Shown one piece after another: positions 7,262-14,328 of a stretch of 17,704 nt of DNA (positions within the stretch are counted from its first letter, which is position 1; the number at the start of each line of letters is the position of its first letter). Origin of the DNA: an uncultured Saprospirales bacterium (lineage in GTDB: Bacteria > Bacteroidota > Bacteroidia > Chitinophagales > Saprospiraceae); assembly GCA_937926355.1 (NCBI GenBank), contig CALAZP010000011.1, positions 1-17,704 of the forward strand, in the 5' to 3' direction. The notes beneath the pieces are model-generated. The model ran no database searches. It was not told the origin of the DNA and saw only the letters and a list, made by a program, of their open reading frames with translations. The translations under genes were made by a program, and so were the position numbers.

Positions 7262-8857
7262 ATGACAAATTTATGCATTAAAATAGGGACTCTACTACTA
7301 ATCTCCGCCACTTTATCTGCTCAAAATATAGAGCTTAAGGATTGGTTTCATTTGGATTGGGATGCTGACCAAATGCCAGGTTTAAGTACTGATAAACTAT
7401 ACAAAGAAATCATTAAGGATAGGAAGGGTCAAAAAGTGGTGGTGGCTGTATTGGATTCTGGCGTTGATTTGGATCATGAAGATCTTAATAAGGTTAGATG
7501 GGTAAATGAAGATGAAATTCCTGGAAATAAAATTGATGACGATGGAAATGGATATATAGATGATGTTTATGGGTGGAGTTTTTTAGGACATCCAAATGGC
7601 ACTAATGTACATCAGGATAATCTTGAAGCTACAAGAATTGTAGGCCTATATCAAAATCAGTTTGATGGGGTAGAAGAAGCTGATATTAAGAAAAGGGATT
7701 TAGCTAATTATTTAATCTATAAAAGAGCTGTGCAGGAAGTGGAATCAAGTTCTAAAGAAGCGGAGGAAAATTATGGTTTTTATAACATGCTGACACAGGC
7801 TATTGAAAAGTTAAAAGAGGAATTGGGAAAGAGTGAAGTTTCAAAAGAAGATTTAGAAAACTTGGATTCAAGTGATCCAATGATTCAGTCTATTTCCACT
7901 ATGTTGATTAATATTTTCAATCAAGGGATGACTTTTGAACAAATTGAAAGTGAACTATTTGATGCCAACGAATATTTTGAAAATCAGGTTAAGTATTGGT
8001 ACAATATAAATTTTAATCCCCGCAATGTAATCGGCGATGATATTAATAATAAAAAAGAAAAATTATACGGCAACAATGACTATAGAGGTCCAGATGCTAA
8101 CCATGGTACACATGTAGCAGGAATCATTGGCGCAGAAAGGGATAATGGAATAGGTTTAGATGGAGTAGCCAATAATGTAGCTATTATGTCTGTCCGGGTG
8201 GTTCCTGATGGTGATGAAAGAGATAAGGATGTCGCTAATGCAATTCGCTATGCCGTTGATAATGGGGCAAAAGTGATAAATATGAGTTTTGGAAAGGGAT
8301 TTTCTCCATATAAAGGCGTGGTAGATAAGGCTATTAAATATGCCGTTAGAAAAGATGTAGTTTTAATTCATGCTGCTGGTAACGATGGGAAAGAAAATAA
8401 TTTTTCTAATAACTTTCCGAATGATAAATATGGAAAAAAGGGGCTATTGGGTAATGCCTTTGCGTCTTCTTGGATTGAAATTGGGGCTTTAGCTCCTGAT
8501 AAAAATACTCAATTAGCTGCTTCTTTTACAAATTACAGCAAAGAATTAGTTGATGTATTTGCTCCTGGACAAGAAATTTACTCAAGTACTCCTGATAATA
8601 ATTATGAAATGTTACAAGGAACTAGCATGGCAGCACCTATGGTAGCTGGTGTTGCCGCTTTATTAAGATCTTATTTTCCTAAATTAAAAGCCTGGGAAAT
8701 CAAAGATATTATTATAGATTCTGCTACAAAAATTAATCAAAAGGTAATCAAACCAGGAACTGCGGATGAGGAAATTGATTTCTCGCAGTTGAGTGTTTCA
8801 GGGGGAATCGTTAACGCCTACAATGCTTTTAAGCTAGCTGAAAAGGTTTCGCGTTAA
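7262..8857 (+). CDS. Secreted S8 (subtilisin-like) serine protease with large insertion
   Basis: A 531-residue subtilase. The start at ATG 7262 gives a clean signal peptide (residues 1-20, likely cut after LSA); an upstream ATG at 7196 would prepend residues that overlap the divergent gene. The catalytic triad is D65 (VLDSGVD), H281 (NHGTHVAG) and S455 (GTSMAAP), with the oxyanion-hole region around AAGND. A calcium-site-like DDDGNGYIDD lies at 92-101. Asp and His are about 216 residues apart, against roughly 30 in classical subtilisins, because of a long, charged, probably helical insertion at about 110-270. There is no C-terminal type IX sorting domain; the protein ends soon after the catalytic domain. 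Periplasmic or cell-surface action is likely. It could degrade or mature envelope proteins; the substrate is unknown. Its stop shares TTAA with the convergent dciA-like gene. Confidence 0.92.
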   Translation: MTNLCIKIGTLLLISATLSAQNIELKDWFHLDWDADQMPGLSTDKLYKEIIKDRKGQKVVVAVLDSGVDLDHEDLNKVRWVNEDEIPGNKIDDDGNGYIDDVYGWSFLGHPNGTNVHQDNLEATRIVGLYQNQFDGVEEADIKKRDLANYLIYKRAVQEVESSSKEAEENYGFYNMLTQAIEKLKEELGKSEVSKEDLENLDSSDPMIQSISTMLINIFNQGMTFEQIESELFDANEYFENQVKYWYNINFNPRNVIGDDINNKKEKLYGNNDYRGPDANHGTHVAGIIGAERDNGIGLDGVANNVAIMSVRVVPDGDERDKDVANAIRYAVDNGAKVINMSFGKGFSPYKGVVDKAIKYAVRKDVVLIHAAGNDGKENNFSNNFPNDKYGKKGLLGNAFASSWIEIGALAPDKNTQLAASFTNYSKELVDVFAPGQEIYSSTPDNNYEMLQGTSMAAPMVAGVAALLRSYFPKLKAWEIKDIIIDSATKINQKVIKPGTADEEIDFSQLSVSGGIVNAYNAFKLAEKVSR

Positions 8858-9132
8858 AAAATATCTATTTGGTTTATCAGTTCCTTTCCTAGTTTATCGT
8901 TTAAAATTTTTTTCATTTTTTCTTTTCCAATGGATAGTTCATGCCGGAGAGAAGCTGATATTATTTTTAGTCTTAACTTACCCTGATTGAAACTAATTGA
9001 TTCAGTATTTTCATTGATTGTTTTTCCAAATACTTCTTGGTATATCTTTTTTATGGCAACTTCGTGAACTTTAGCACTATATTTAAAGGAATCTAATAAT
9101 AATCGAGTTACTTCTTTCATTGATTTCTCCAT
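8854..9132 (-). CDS. DUF721 / DciA-like protein
   Basis: A 92-residue DUF721-family protein with the usual compact fold pattern: an N-terminal helix (EVTRLLLDSF), KIYQEVFGKTINENT (residues 29-43), a beta hairpin SISFNQGKLRLKI, and the conserved ASLRHELSIGKEKMKKILN (60-78). DUF721 proteins include DciA, which in other bacteria recruits the replicative helicase DnaB to the origin. The Bacteroidota versions are short and contain little besides this domain. The tryptophan common before the VxG motif is tyrosine here. It lies two bases downstream of recF, a pairing that supports a role at the replication fork. The family call is firm; helicase loading by this particular protein is inferred. Its 3' end overlaps the protease stop by four bases. 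Confidence 0.85.
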   Translation of the reverse strand: MEKSMKEVTRLLLDSFKYSAKVHEVAIKKIYQEVFGKTINENTESISFNQGKLRLKIISASLRHELSIGKEKMKKILNDKLGKELINQIDIF

Positions 9133-9134
9133 AC

Positions 9135-10241
9135 TTAATTGATTTGAGAGGCCTTTCCTTTGTTTATTTGATATTTAACTGATTCTTGTGATGTGAATTT
9201 AAGTACAGAATCTACCCGCTTTTCATCAGTATCTGTGATGAAAACTTGTCCGATATTTCGATCACCCAGGAAAGTGATTAAATTCCTAACTCGATTATGA
9301 TCAAGTTTGTCGAAAATGTCGTCTAAAAGAAGTAGAGGTTTTTCTTTCTGGGTAGTTCTTATTACTTCATATTGGGCAAATTTTAAGGATAATATAAATG
9401 TTTTAAGTTGACCTTGCGAGCCGAATTTTTTTATTGGCTGGTCCTCCATGCTAAATAATAAATCGTCCCTATGCGGTCCAATTGAGGACCGTTGTAATAT
9501 CAGGTCTTTTTTTCTATTAACCTCCATTAATTTTAAAAACTCCATTTGATATAAAGGAGACGTATATTGAATAGATGGAGTTTCTTGATTATTAGATAGG
9601 ACCTCATTTATTTTTTGATAGGAATCCCAAATTTGAAGAGTAAATTTTTCTCTTTTTTGGTGAAGATATACTGCGGGAATCTCCATTTGGTGATCGTAGA
9701 TTTTTAGTAAGTTGTTTTTTTCAGAATCATTGATATCGATCCTTTTTAAAAGGCTATTTCTTTGCTTCAATAACTTTTCATACACCATAAGATTACTTAG
9801 ATATTGTTGATCTAATTGAGAAATGGTTTGGTCAATCAATTTTCTTCTCTCCTCGCTACCACCTGTTACCAATTGAGTATCGTCAGGTGTAATGAAAACT
9901 ACTGGAAAGTGTCCTATATGTTCGGCTAACTTGCGATAGGGGATGTCATCCTTCTCAAAAATTTTTTTTCCTCCGTTTTTGTATTTCGATACTATTTTAG
10001 AGGTTTCCTGATTTTTTTCAAAAGTTCCCTCAATTCTGAAATAATCTGACCCTTGTTGCACAATCTGTTTATCTAGAATGGAAAACTTACTTTTAGTGGT
10101 ACAAAGAAAGTAAATAGCATCTAACACATTAGTTTTACCCATGCCATTTAAACCGACGAAACAGGTAAACCCAATGCCGGGCGTAATTGTTTGGTTAATG
10201 TAGTTTTTAAAATTAGCTAATTGAATCTGACGTAACAGCAC
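9135..10241 (-). CDS. recF: DNA replication and repair protein RecF
   Basis: RecF is an SMC/ABC-like ATPase that helps RecO and RecR load RecA at single-strand gaps. The 368-residue protein begins MLLRQIQLANFKNY, has Walker A GLNGMGKT (residues 30-37), VVFITPDDTQLV (114-125), the ABC signature region SQGQLKTFILSLKFAQYE (275-292), Walker B PLLLLDDIFDKLD (302-314) and a final ITDTD switch region. The length is normal for the family. The start is GTG at 10241; an in-frame stop sits two codons upstream, so no longer start is possible. It is transcribed divergently from pdhA across 79 bases and is followed two bases later by the dciA-like gene, so the two are almost certainly one transcript. Confidence 0.96.
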   Translation of the reverse strand: MLLRQIQLANFKNYINQTITPGIGFTCFVGLNGMGKTNVLDAIYFLCTTKSKFSILDKQIVQQGSDYFRIEGTFEKNQETSKIVSKYKNGGKKIFEKDDIPYRKLAEHIGHFPVVFITPDDTQLVTGGSEERRKLIDQTISQLDQQYLSNLMVYEKLLKQRNSLLKRIDINDSEKNNLLKIYDHQMEIPAVYLHQKREKFTLQIWDSYQKINEVLSNNQETPSIQYTSPLYQMEFLKLMEVNRKKDLILQRSSIGPHRDDLLFSMEDQPIKKFGSQGQLKTFILSLKFAQYEVIRTTQKEKPLLLLDDIFDKLDHNRVRNLITFLGDRNIGQVFITDTDEKRVDSVLKFTSQESVKYQINKGKASQIN

Positions 10242-10248
10242 TATTTAA

Positions 10249-10279
10249 TTGAATAAAAATTAATTTTGGGTTATTTTTG
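10249..10279 (+). promoter_or_regulatory. Candidate Bacteroidota-type promoter for pdhA
   Basis: TATTTTTG at 10272-10279 fits the Bacteroidota -7 consensus TAnnTTTG, and a TTG at 10249-10251 sits 20 bases upstream, matching the -33 element spacing. Transcription would begin shortly after, leaving a leader of about 35 bases before the GTG at 10321. No transcript evidence is available; this is a motif match in the divergent recF-pdhA space. Confidence 0.45.
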
Positions 10280-10320
10280 CACGGAAAAGGAAAATCAAAT
10301 CAAAACTAAAATAAATTATT

Positions 10321-11352
10321 GTGGTTGAGAAAAAGAAATCTATAGGGTCTAGGTCTAAGACTTCCACTAAGTTTGATAAAAATACCTATCTAAGTTGGTA
10401 TACCTTAATGTTAAAAATCAGGAAATTCGAGGAATCAGCTCTAATGATGTATGGTCAACAAAAAATTAGAGGTTTTTGCCACGTCTACATTGGTCAAGAG
10501 GCTGTAGCAGCTGGGATAGAATCTGTTATAACAAAAGATGATTCCGTAGTTACTGGATATCGTCAGCATGGAACAGCTATTGCTAGAGGGGCAGATATTA
10601 ATGCCTGTATGGCAGAACTTTTTGGAAAGGAAACAGGGATTGTAAAGGGGAAAGGTGGTTCTATGCATTTCTTTGATAAAGCTAATAATTACTACGGAGG
10701 TAATGGTATTGTTGGAGCACAAATCCCAATCGGAACTGGAATTGGATTTGCAGAAAAATATAAAGGAACTAAAAATTTATCCGTTACCATGTTTGGTGAT
10801 GGTGCTGTAAGGCAAGGTGCATTGCATGAATCTTTTAATATGGCTGCTACTTGGAAGCTTCCGGTGCTCTATATATGTGAAAATAATGGATACGCTATGG
10901 GTACTTCAGTTGAAAGGACAAGCAACGTAACAGATATCTATAAACTAGGGCTTGGATATGACATTCCAAGCGAACCAGTCGATGGAATGAACCCAGAAAG
11001 TGTTCATGAAGCTGTTAGTAAAGCAGCGGCTCATATCAGAGCAGGTAAAGGTCCCTATTTTCTTGAAATAAGAACTTATAGATATAAAGGTCATTCAGTT
11101 TCAGATCCAGCGAAATATAGACCTAAAGAAGAAGTTGAAGAATACAAGCTAAAAGACCCTGTTAAGGTAACCGAAGCAAAAATATTAAAAGAGAAATATG
11201 CTACTGCTGAGGAGATTAGCAACATAAAAAAGGAAATTAAGAACAGTATTGATCGTGCCCTAGCATTTGCCAACGATAGTAAATATCCTGATCCAGCCGA
11301 ACTTTACACGGATAATTATATGCAAACTGATTATCCTTTTATTAAGGACTAA
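10321..11352 (+). CDS. pdhA: Pyruvate dehydrogenase E1 component, alpha subunit
   Basis: The alpha subunit of the E1 (pyruvate decarboxylase) part of the pyruvate dehydrogenase complex, which with E1 beta uses thiamine diphosphate to decarboxylate pyruvate and acetylate the E2 lipoyl group. The 343-residue protein shows RKFEESALMMYGQQKIRGFCH (residues 34-54), GYRQHGTAIARG (79-90), KGGSMHFF (111-118), the ThDP motif from G159-D-G161 to E187-N-N189, and the phosphorylation-loop-like YRYKGHSVSDP at 253-263. These features favour pyruvate over branched-chain substrates. The start is GTG at 10321; the first 20 residues are basic and variable. E1 beta and E2 genes are not adjacent, so the complex must be encoded partly elsewhere. 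The gene is followed after 50 bases by the TPR gene and ribH on the same strand. Confidence 0.94.
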   Translation: MVEKKKSIGSRSKTSTKFDKNTYLSWYTLMLKIRKFEESALMMYGQQKIRGFCHVYIGQEAVAAGIESVITKDDSVVTGYRQHGTAIARGADINACMAELFGKETGIVKGKGGSMHFFDKANNYYGGNGIVGAQIPIGTGIGFAEKYKGTKNLSVTMFGDGAVRQGALHESFNMAATWKLPVLYICENNGYAMGTSVERTSNVTDIYKLGLGYDIPSEPVDGMNPESVHEAVSKAAAHIRAGKGPYFLEIRTYRYKGHSVSDPAKYRPKEEVEEYKLKDPVKVTEAKILKEKYATAEEISNIKKEIKNSIDRALAFANDSKYPDPAELYTDNYMQTDYPFIKD

Positions 11353-11364
11353 TTAATTTTTGTT

Positions 11365-11372
11365 TATTTTCG
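11365..11372 (+). promoter_or_regulatory. Possible -7 promoter box for the TPR-ribH pair
   Basis: TATTTTCG followed by CAC closely resembles the pdhA box TATTTTTG followed by CAC, and lies 30 bases before the ATG at 11403. The sixth-to-eighth bases differ from TAnnTTTG at one position, and no TTG element is visible at the expected distance, so this is a weak call. Confidence 0.25.
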
Positions 11373-11402
11373 CACAGTTTTTTAAATAAACATCCATATC
11401 AA

Positions 11403-12089
11403 ATGGCAAAAAGAAATAAAAAGTATAAAGAAGCTGACGACACATTAGTGGATATCGTACAAGTTCGAGATTCTGCACAAGATTTTTTGGAGGAAAACCA
11501 AAACTTGGTTTTTGGCATTTTAGTTGGTGTAGTTCTAATTATAGGAGGATTTATTGGCTATAAAAACTTTTATCAAAAACCTAGAAATGCTGAGGCGACG
11601 GTGCAGATGTATCAAGCTCAGTTCCAATTTGAAAGAGATTCTTTTGCTAAGGCCTTAACTAATCCTGGTGGTGGTTACAGCGGTTTTTTAGACATAATTA
11701 GTAATTACGGAGGTACTGCCGCAGCGAATACTGCTAAATATTATGCTGGAGTTTCCTATCTATATTTAGGAAATTATAATGAAGCCATTGAGTATTTAAA
11801 AGATTTTTCTCCGAAAGGTTCCTTGACCCCGGCTATGAAATTTGGGGCATTAGGTGATGCTTACTCAGAATTAGGAGATTTTGATACTGCTGAAGATTAT
11901 TATGAAGATGCAGCTAATGCAATTGACAATGATTTGATTACGCCTTACTACTTATTGAAAGCTGCTATGATTAACGAGAAAAATGGAGACATCGAATCAG
12001 CCTCAAAATATCTTTCAAAAATTGAATCGGACTATCCAGAATCTAATGAATACAACACAGCCATTAAATATTTGAGTAAGTTAAATTAA
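11403..12089 (+). CDS. Membrane-anchored tetratricopeptide repeat protein
   Basis: A 228-residue protein with a basic, charged N-terminus, one membrane-spanning segment at about residues 35-52 (LVFGILVGVVLIIGGFIG), and a C-terminal TPR region. Helix pairs are visible at 109-136 (AAANTAKYYAGVSYLYLG), 143-173 (AMKFGALGDAYSELGDFDTA) and 180-210. The layout resembles YfgM-like proteins, which hold a TPR domain outside the cytoplasmic membrane and take part in envelope protein handling; whether that function applies here is not shown. The positive residues before the membrane segment place the TPR domain in the periplasm. The gene's TAA overlaps the ATG of ribH by one base (TAATG), so translation of the two is probably coupled, although no functional link to riboflavin synthesis is obvious. 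Confidence 0.85.
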   Translation: MAKRNKKYKEADDTLVDIVQVRDSAQDFLEENQNLVFGILVGVVLIIGGFIGYKNFYQKPRNAEATVQMYQAQFQFERDSFAKALTNPGGGYSGFLDIISNYGGTAAANTAKYYAGVSYLYLGNYNEAIEYLKDFSPKGSLTPAMKFGALGDAYSELGDFDTAEDYYEDAANAIDNDLITPYYLLKAAMINEKNGDIESASKYLSKIESDYPESNEYNTAIKYLSKLN

Positions 12090-12607
12090 TGACTACCCGA
12101 ATTAAAAAGGCTGGAAGCAATTCAGGAATTAACAACATACATGAAATTCATTCCATTAAGATTGGTATCGTACAATCTCAATGGAATGATACCATCACTA
12201 ATAAATTGTTGAATGGGGCAAAAAAAGTTCTCATAGACAAAGGGATTCAAGCTGATAATTTACTAGTCCATCAAGTTCCAGGTGCGTTTGAGTTGCCTCT
12301 GGGTGCAAAGTTGTTATTAAACCACGCCAAATTGGATGCCGTAATTTGTTTAGGTTGCGTCATCAAGGGAGATACAGATCACGATAAGTATATCAATCAC
12401 GCGGTAGCTAATGGTATCACCCAATTAGGGTTGCTTTCCAATATTCCAATTATCTATGGCGTGTTAACTCCTAATAATGAAGAGCAAGCTTTAGAGCGAT
12501 CAGGTGGAAAAGAGGGCAATAAAGGTGAAGAGGCTGCATATACTGCGTTGAATATGATTCTTTTAAAAAGAAACCTTCATACCGAGAAAAAATCAATTGG
12601 CTATTAA
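12089..12607 (+). CDS. ribH: 6,7-dimethyl-8-ribityllumazine synthase
   Basis: RibH condenses 5-amino-6-ribitylaminouracil with 3,4-dihydroxy-2-butanone 4-phosphate, the penultimate step of riboflavin synthesis. The 172-residue protein contains SIKIGIVQSQWND (substrate-binding aromatic near residue 32), QVPGAFELPLGAK, LGCVIKGDTDHDKYINHAVANGI with the catalytic histidine at H98, and GVLTPNNEEQALERSGG. The first 20 residues extend beyond the core, and the ATG at 12089 overlaps the TPR stop. It is the last gene before the only long intergenic stretch of the window. Other rib genes are not nearby, and no FMN riboswitch precedes it. Confidence 0.96.
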   Translation: MTTRIKKAGSNSGINNIHEIHSIKIGIVQSQWNDTITNKLLNGAKKVLIDKGIQADNLLVHQVPGAFELPLGAKLLLNHAKLDAVICLGCVIKGDTDHDKYINHAVANGITQLGLLSNIPIIYGVLTPNNEEQALERSGGKEGNKGEEAAYTALNMILLKRNLHTEKKSIGY

Positions 12608-12796
12608 CTTAGAAACTAGGTGGAATAAATCTTTAAAATTCCCTTCCCTTATATTCCAAAAACACCATTAGCATTCCAACCAATAAGTATTATTAGTATC
12701 CTTTATATCTTAGTCTAGATATGAATTATCCGTGTTATCAACATTCTACTAAAAAGACCTCGATTCAGTAATGCTTATATTATTTGAAATAAAATG

Positions 12797-12830
12797 TGCC
12801 AAAACGGAAATCAGGGATGTTTTGACTCCC
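12797..12830 (+). repeat. Left arm of imperfect inverted repeat
   Basis: This arm reads TGCCAAAACGGAAATCAGGG at its outer end and continues to GTTTTGACTCCC. Its shared blocks with the reverse complement of 12951-12985 are TGCCAAA, CGGA, TCA, GTTTTG and CTC, in the same order, with one one-base indel inside the first two blocks and one near the middle. The two arms enclose about 120 bases. A TAAAAT hexamer lies just outside each arm, which could be a target duplication but is common in such AT-rich DNA. Confidence 0.45.
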
Positions 12831-12855
12831 ATAAATACATAAATAAGGATGCTGA

Positions 12856-12945
12856 TACAGATCGGTAATCCCCTTGTCCAAAAAGGAATTTTACTATGTA
12901 AAATTGAGGCCCGCCCTAGTTGTTTCAAGTCAAACCTTAATTTAA
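12856..12945 (+). pseudogene. Possible relic of a PemK/MazF-type toxin gene
   Basis: A 29-codon open stretch lacking a start codon reads YRSVIPLSKKEFYYVKLRPA, then LVVSSQTLI and a stop. PemK/MazF toxins typically carry a pattern like VIPFPFT-x-L-x-x-x-KLRPALV-hydrophobic near the N-terminus. Here VIP, KLRPALVV and the distance between them fit that pattern. No antitoxin gene and no remainder of the toxin is visible. The match is short, so chance similarity is a real possibility. Confidence 0.2.
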
Positions 12946-12950
12946 TAAGC

Positions 12951-12985
12951 GTTGAGACAAAACTAGTTTTGACCTCCGTTTGGCA
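12951..12985 (-). repeat. Right arm of imperfect inverted repeat
   Basis: Read on the minus strand from 12985, it begins TGCCAAACGGAGGTC and continues through GTTTTG and CTC, matching the left arm at 12797-12830 at roughly 23 of 33 positions. It contains the perfect palindrome CAAAACTAGTTTTG (12958-12971). It could be a terminal repeat of a small non-autonomous transposable element or one half of a large RNA hairpin. Confidence 0.45.
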
Positions 12986-12998
12986 GCCTAAAATTAGT

Positions 12999-13922
12999 TT
13001 AATTTTTTATTTCTATTCTTTTTAAATCTGTATTTACTGCTATAGATGCATTTAATTCAAATCCAATTAGAATAAAAAGGGCATTCAGCTGAATCCATAG
13101 CATGAGAATTATAATAGTTCCAATAGAACCGTATAACTCATTATACCTATTAAAATGATTGATATAGAAAGAAAACCCTAAAGACGATAATAAACACATA
13201 AGAGTTGAAAGTAGCGTACCAGGAGTGAAAAATGGAGGTTTTGTTTTAAAACCTGCGGCCCTTCTAAAAATCAAATAAATTGAGAAATAGAAAAGAATTA
13301 AAACGGTTATCCACCTCAATGTGAGAAAAAAATAAATATTAGTATTTCCAATTAGTCCATATAGGTATTCTCCAAAGACGATAAGGATGCTTGAACCAAT
13401 CACCAAAGCACCTACTTCCAGCGTTAAAATTATAGCCATTACCCGCTTGATTATTCCATTCCTTGATTTGAAAGTCATGGAATAATCTTTTTGAAACCCT
13501 CTTATCATAGCAATCATGCCATTGGAAGCAAAAAATAATGCTAGGAAAAATCCTATAGAAAATAGTCCTATTCTTGGGTTTTGAGTAATATCCTCTATGA
13601 AGGTAAATAATCTTTCTCCAGCAACACCGGGAAGTATAATTCCAATTTCATTCCTCAGAGCAGCTTGAATATTGCCCTCCAATCCCAATAAGGAAAACAA
13701 ATACTTTTTAATAAATGGGACTAATGTAAATAAGGCAATTAATGAAGGGAATAAGGATATGAAAAAACTAAATGCAATAGAATTAGCCCTTGTTATTAAA
13801 TCATATCTTTTAATTTCTTTGATAATAAATACCAGAATATCATAGATCGGAATTTTCCTAAATCCAGGCAATGATCTTTTTTTAGACCATTTTACTAAGT
13901 GATTTACAAATTTTTTAATCAT
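12999..13922 (-). CDS. YihY/BrkB family inner-membrane protein
   Basis: A 307-residue polytopic membrane protein of the YihY (formerly RNase BN/BrkB) family. It has about six hydrophobic segments near residues 46-70, 117-138, 161-187, 197-220, 233-254 and 265-292. Family motifs are RANSIAFSFFISLFPSL (45-61), FASNGMIAMIRGF (131-143), TPGTLLST (233-240) and YNELYGSIGTIIILMLWI (260-277), followed by ELNAS. The old RNase BN label is known to be wrong for this family; proposed roles are in envelope integrity or lipid transport, and the molecular function is unsettled. Its ATG overlaps the stop of the upstream thioesterase gene by eight bases, so it is the last gene of a three-gene minus-strand operon. 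The 391-base element-bearing gap follows it. Confidence 0.92.
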   Translation of the reverse strand: MIKKFVNHLVKWSKKRSLPGFRKIPIYDILVFIIKEIKRYDLITRANSIAFSFFISLFPSLIALFTLVPFIKKYLFSLLGLEGNIQAALRNEIGIILPGVAGERLFTFIEDITQNPRIGLFSIGFFLALFFASNGMIAMIRGFQKDYSMTFKSRNGIIKRVMAIILTLEVGALVIGSSILIVFGEYLYGLIGNTNIYFFLTLRWITVLILFYFSIYLIFRRAAGFKTKPPFFTPGTLLSTLMCLLSSLGFSFYINHFNRYNELYGSIGTIIILMLWIQLNALFILIGFELNASIAVNTDLKRIEIKN

Positions 13923-14328
13923 TAAAAAATGGATTGATTACGCGCATGACATATTCTGGACAATGGCAGGTTTTTTTCAATTTTAAATCGTAAAAGCAAA
14001 GTTTTACTTGGGCTGCATTGATTATTTTACTTTTTTCATTGCTAATCTCTACATCGAATGTGATATTATGGTCAGGCTTTTTTTTCAAAGTAGTTTTAAT
14101 TTCAAGCAACTCGTCATAAAAGGCTGGTCTTAAATATCGAACCTGCATAGAAACTACTGGAAGGATGATCCCTTCTTCTTTTTCCATATCTCGATAGGAT
14201 ATGCCTAGGTCTCGCAACATTTCGACTCTACCTATTTCATAATATTGAGCGTAATTGCCGTAGTATAAATATCCCATCTGATCTGTCTCTCCATATCGTA
14301 CTCTTTTTTTATAGATGGTTTTAATCAT
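13915..14328 (-). CDS. Hotdog-fold acyl-CoA thioesterase (YbgC/4HBT family)
   Basis: A 137-residue single hotdog-domain thioesterase. The N-terminal catalytic block VRYGETDQMGYLYYGNYAQY spans residues 10-29, with D16 as the likely catalytic acid, and the long hotdog helix follows (YEIGRVEMLRDLG). Family members hydrolyse acyl-CoA or related thioesters; in YbgC-like proteins the enzyme is linked to phospholipid or Tol-Pal functions, but here no tol or pal gene is nearby. The gene starts inside the stop of the arginine deiminase gene (ATGA overlap) and its stop overlaps the YihY start by eight bases, so translational coupling along the operon is likely. The substrate is not predictable from sequence. 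Confidence 0.9.
   Translation of the reverse strand: MIKTIYKKRVRYGETDQMGYLYYGNYAQYYEIGRVEMLRDLGISYRDMEKEEGIILPVVSMQVRYLRPAFYDELLEIKTTLKKKPDHNITFDVEISNEKSKIINAAQVKLCFYDLKLKKTCHCPEYVMRVINPFFND

Larger units (their letters stand above)
12608..12998. other. 391-base intergenic region between convergent ribH and the YihY gene
   Basis: This is by far the longest non-coding stretch in the window; all other gaps are under 100 bases. I find no complete gene, tRNA or clear intrinsic terminator in it. It holds an imperfect inverted-repeat pair (12797-12830 and 12951-12985), a 14-base perfect palindrome within the right arm, and a short open frame between the arms that reads like a piece of a PemK/MazF toxin. 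Small open frames at 12721-12771 and 12769-12840 have no recognisable product. Bases 12608-12790 show nothing I can name. The best reading is a relic of an inserted element. Confidence 0.5.

Noticed and set aside
7237..7311. N-terminal extension of the methyltransferase-like gene
   Set aside because: The extra residues run antisense through the protease signal-peptide codons, and the ATG at 7236 gives a normal start.
8560..8857. Type IX secretion C-terminal sorting domain on the S8 protease
   Set aside because: The protein ends about 75 residues after the catalytic Ser, still in the subtilase core, with no sorting-domain motif.
10441..10722. Minus-strand open frame inside pdhA
   Set aside because: It is opposite the conserved E1 alpha sequence and its Cys/Ser-rich translation looks like antisense shadow.
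12608..12720. Intrinsic terminator after ribH
   Set aside because: I found no GC-containing stem followed by a T run in this stretch.
12721..12840. Tiny plus-strand open frames of 16 and 23 codons, and a 27-codon minus-strand frame, in the intergenic region
   Set aside because: They are no longer than expected by chance in this composition, lack ribosome binding sites and resemble nothing I know.
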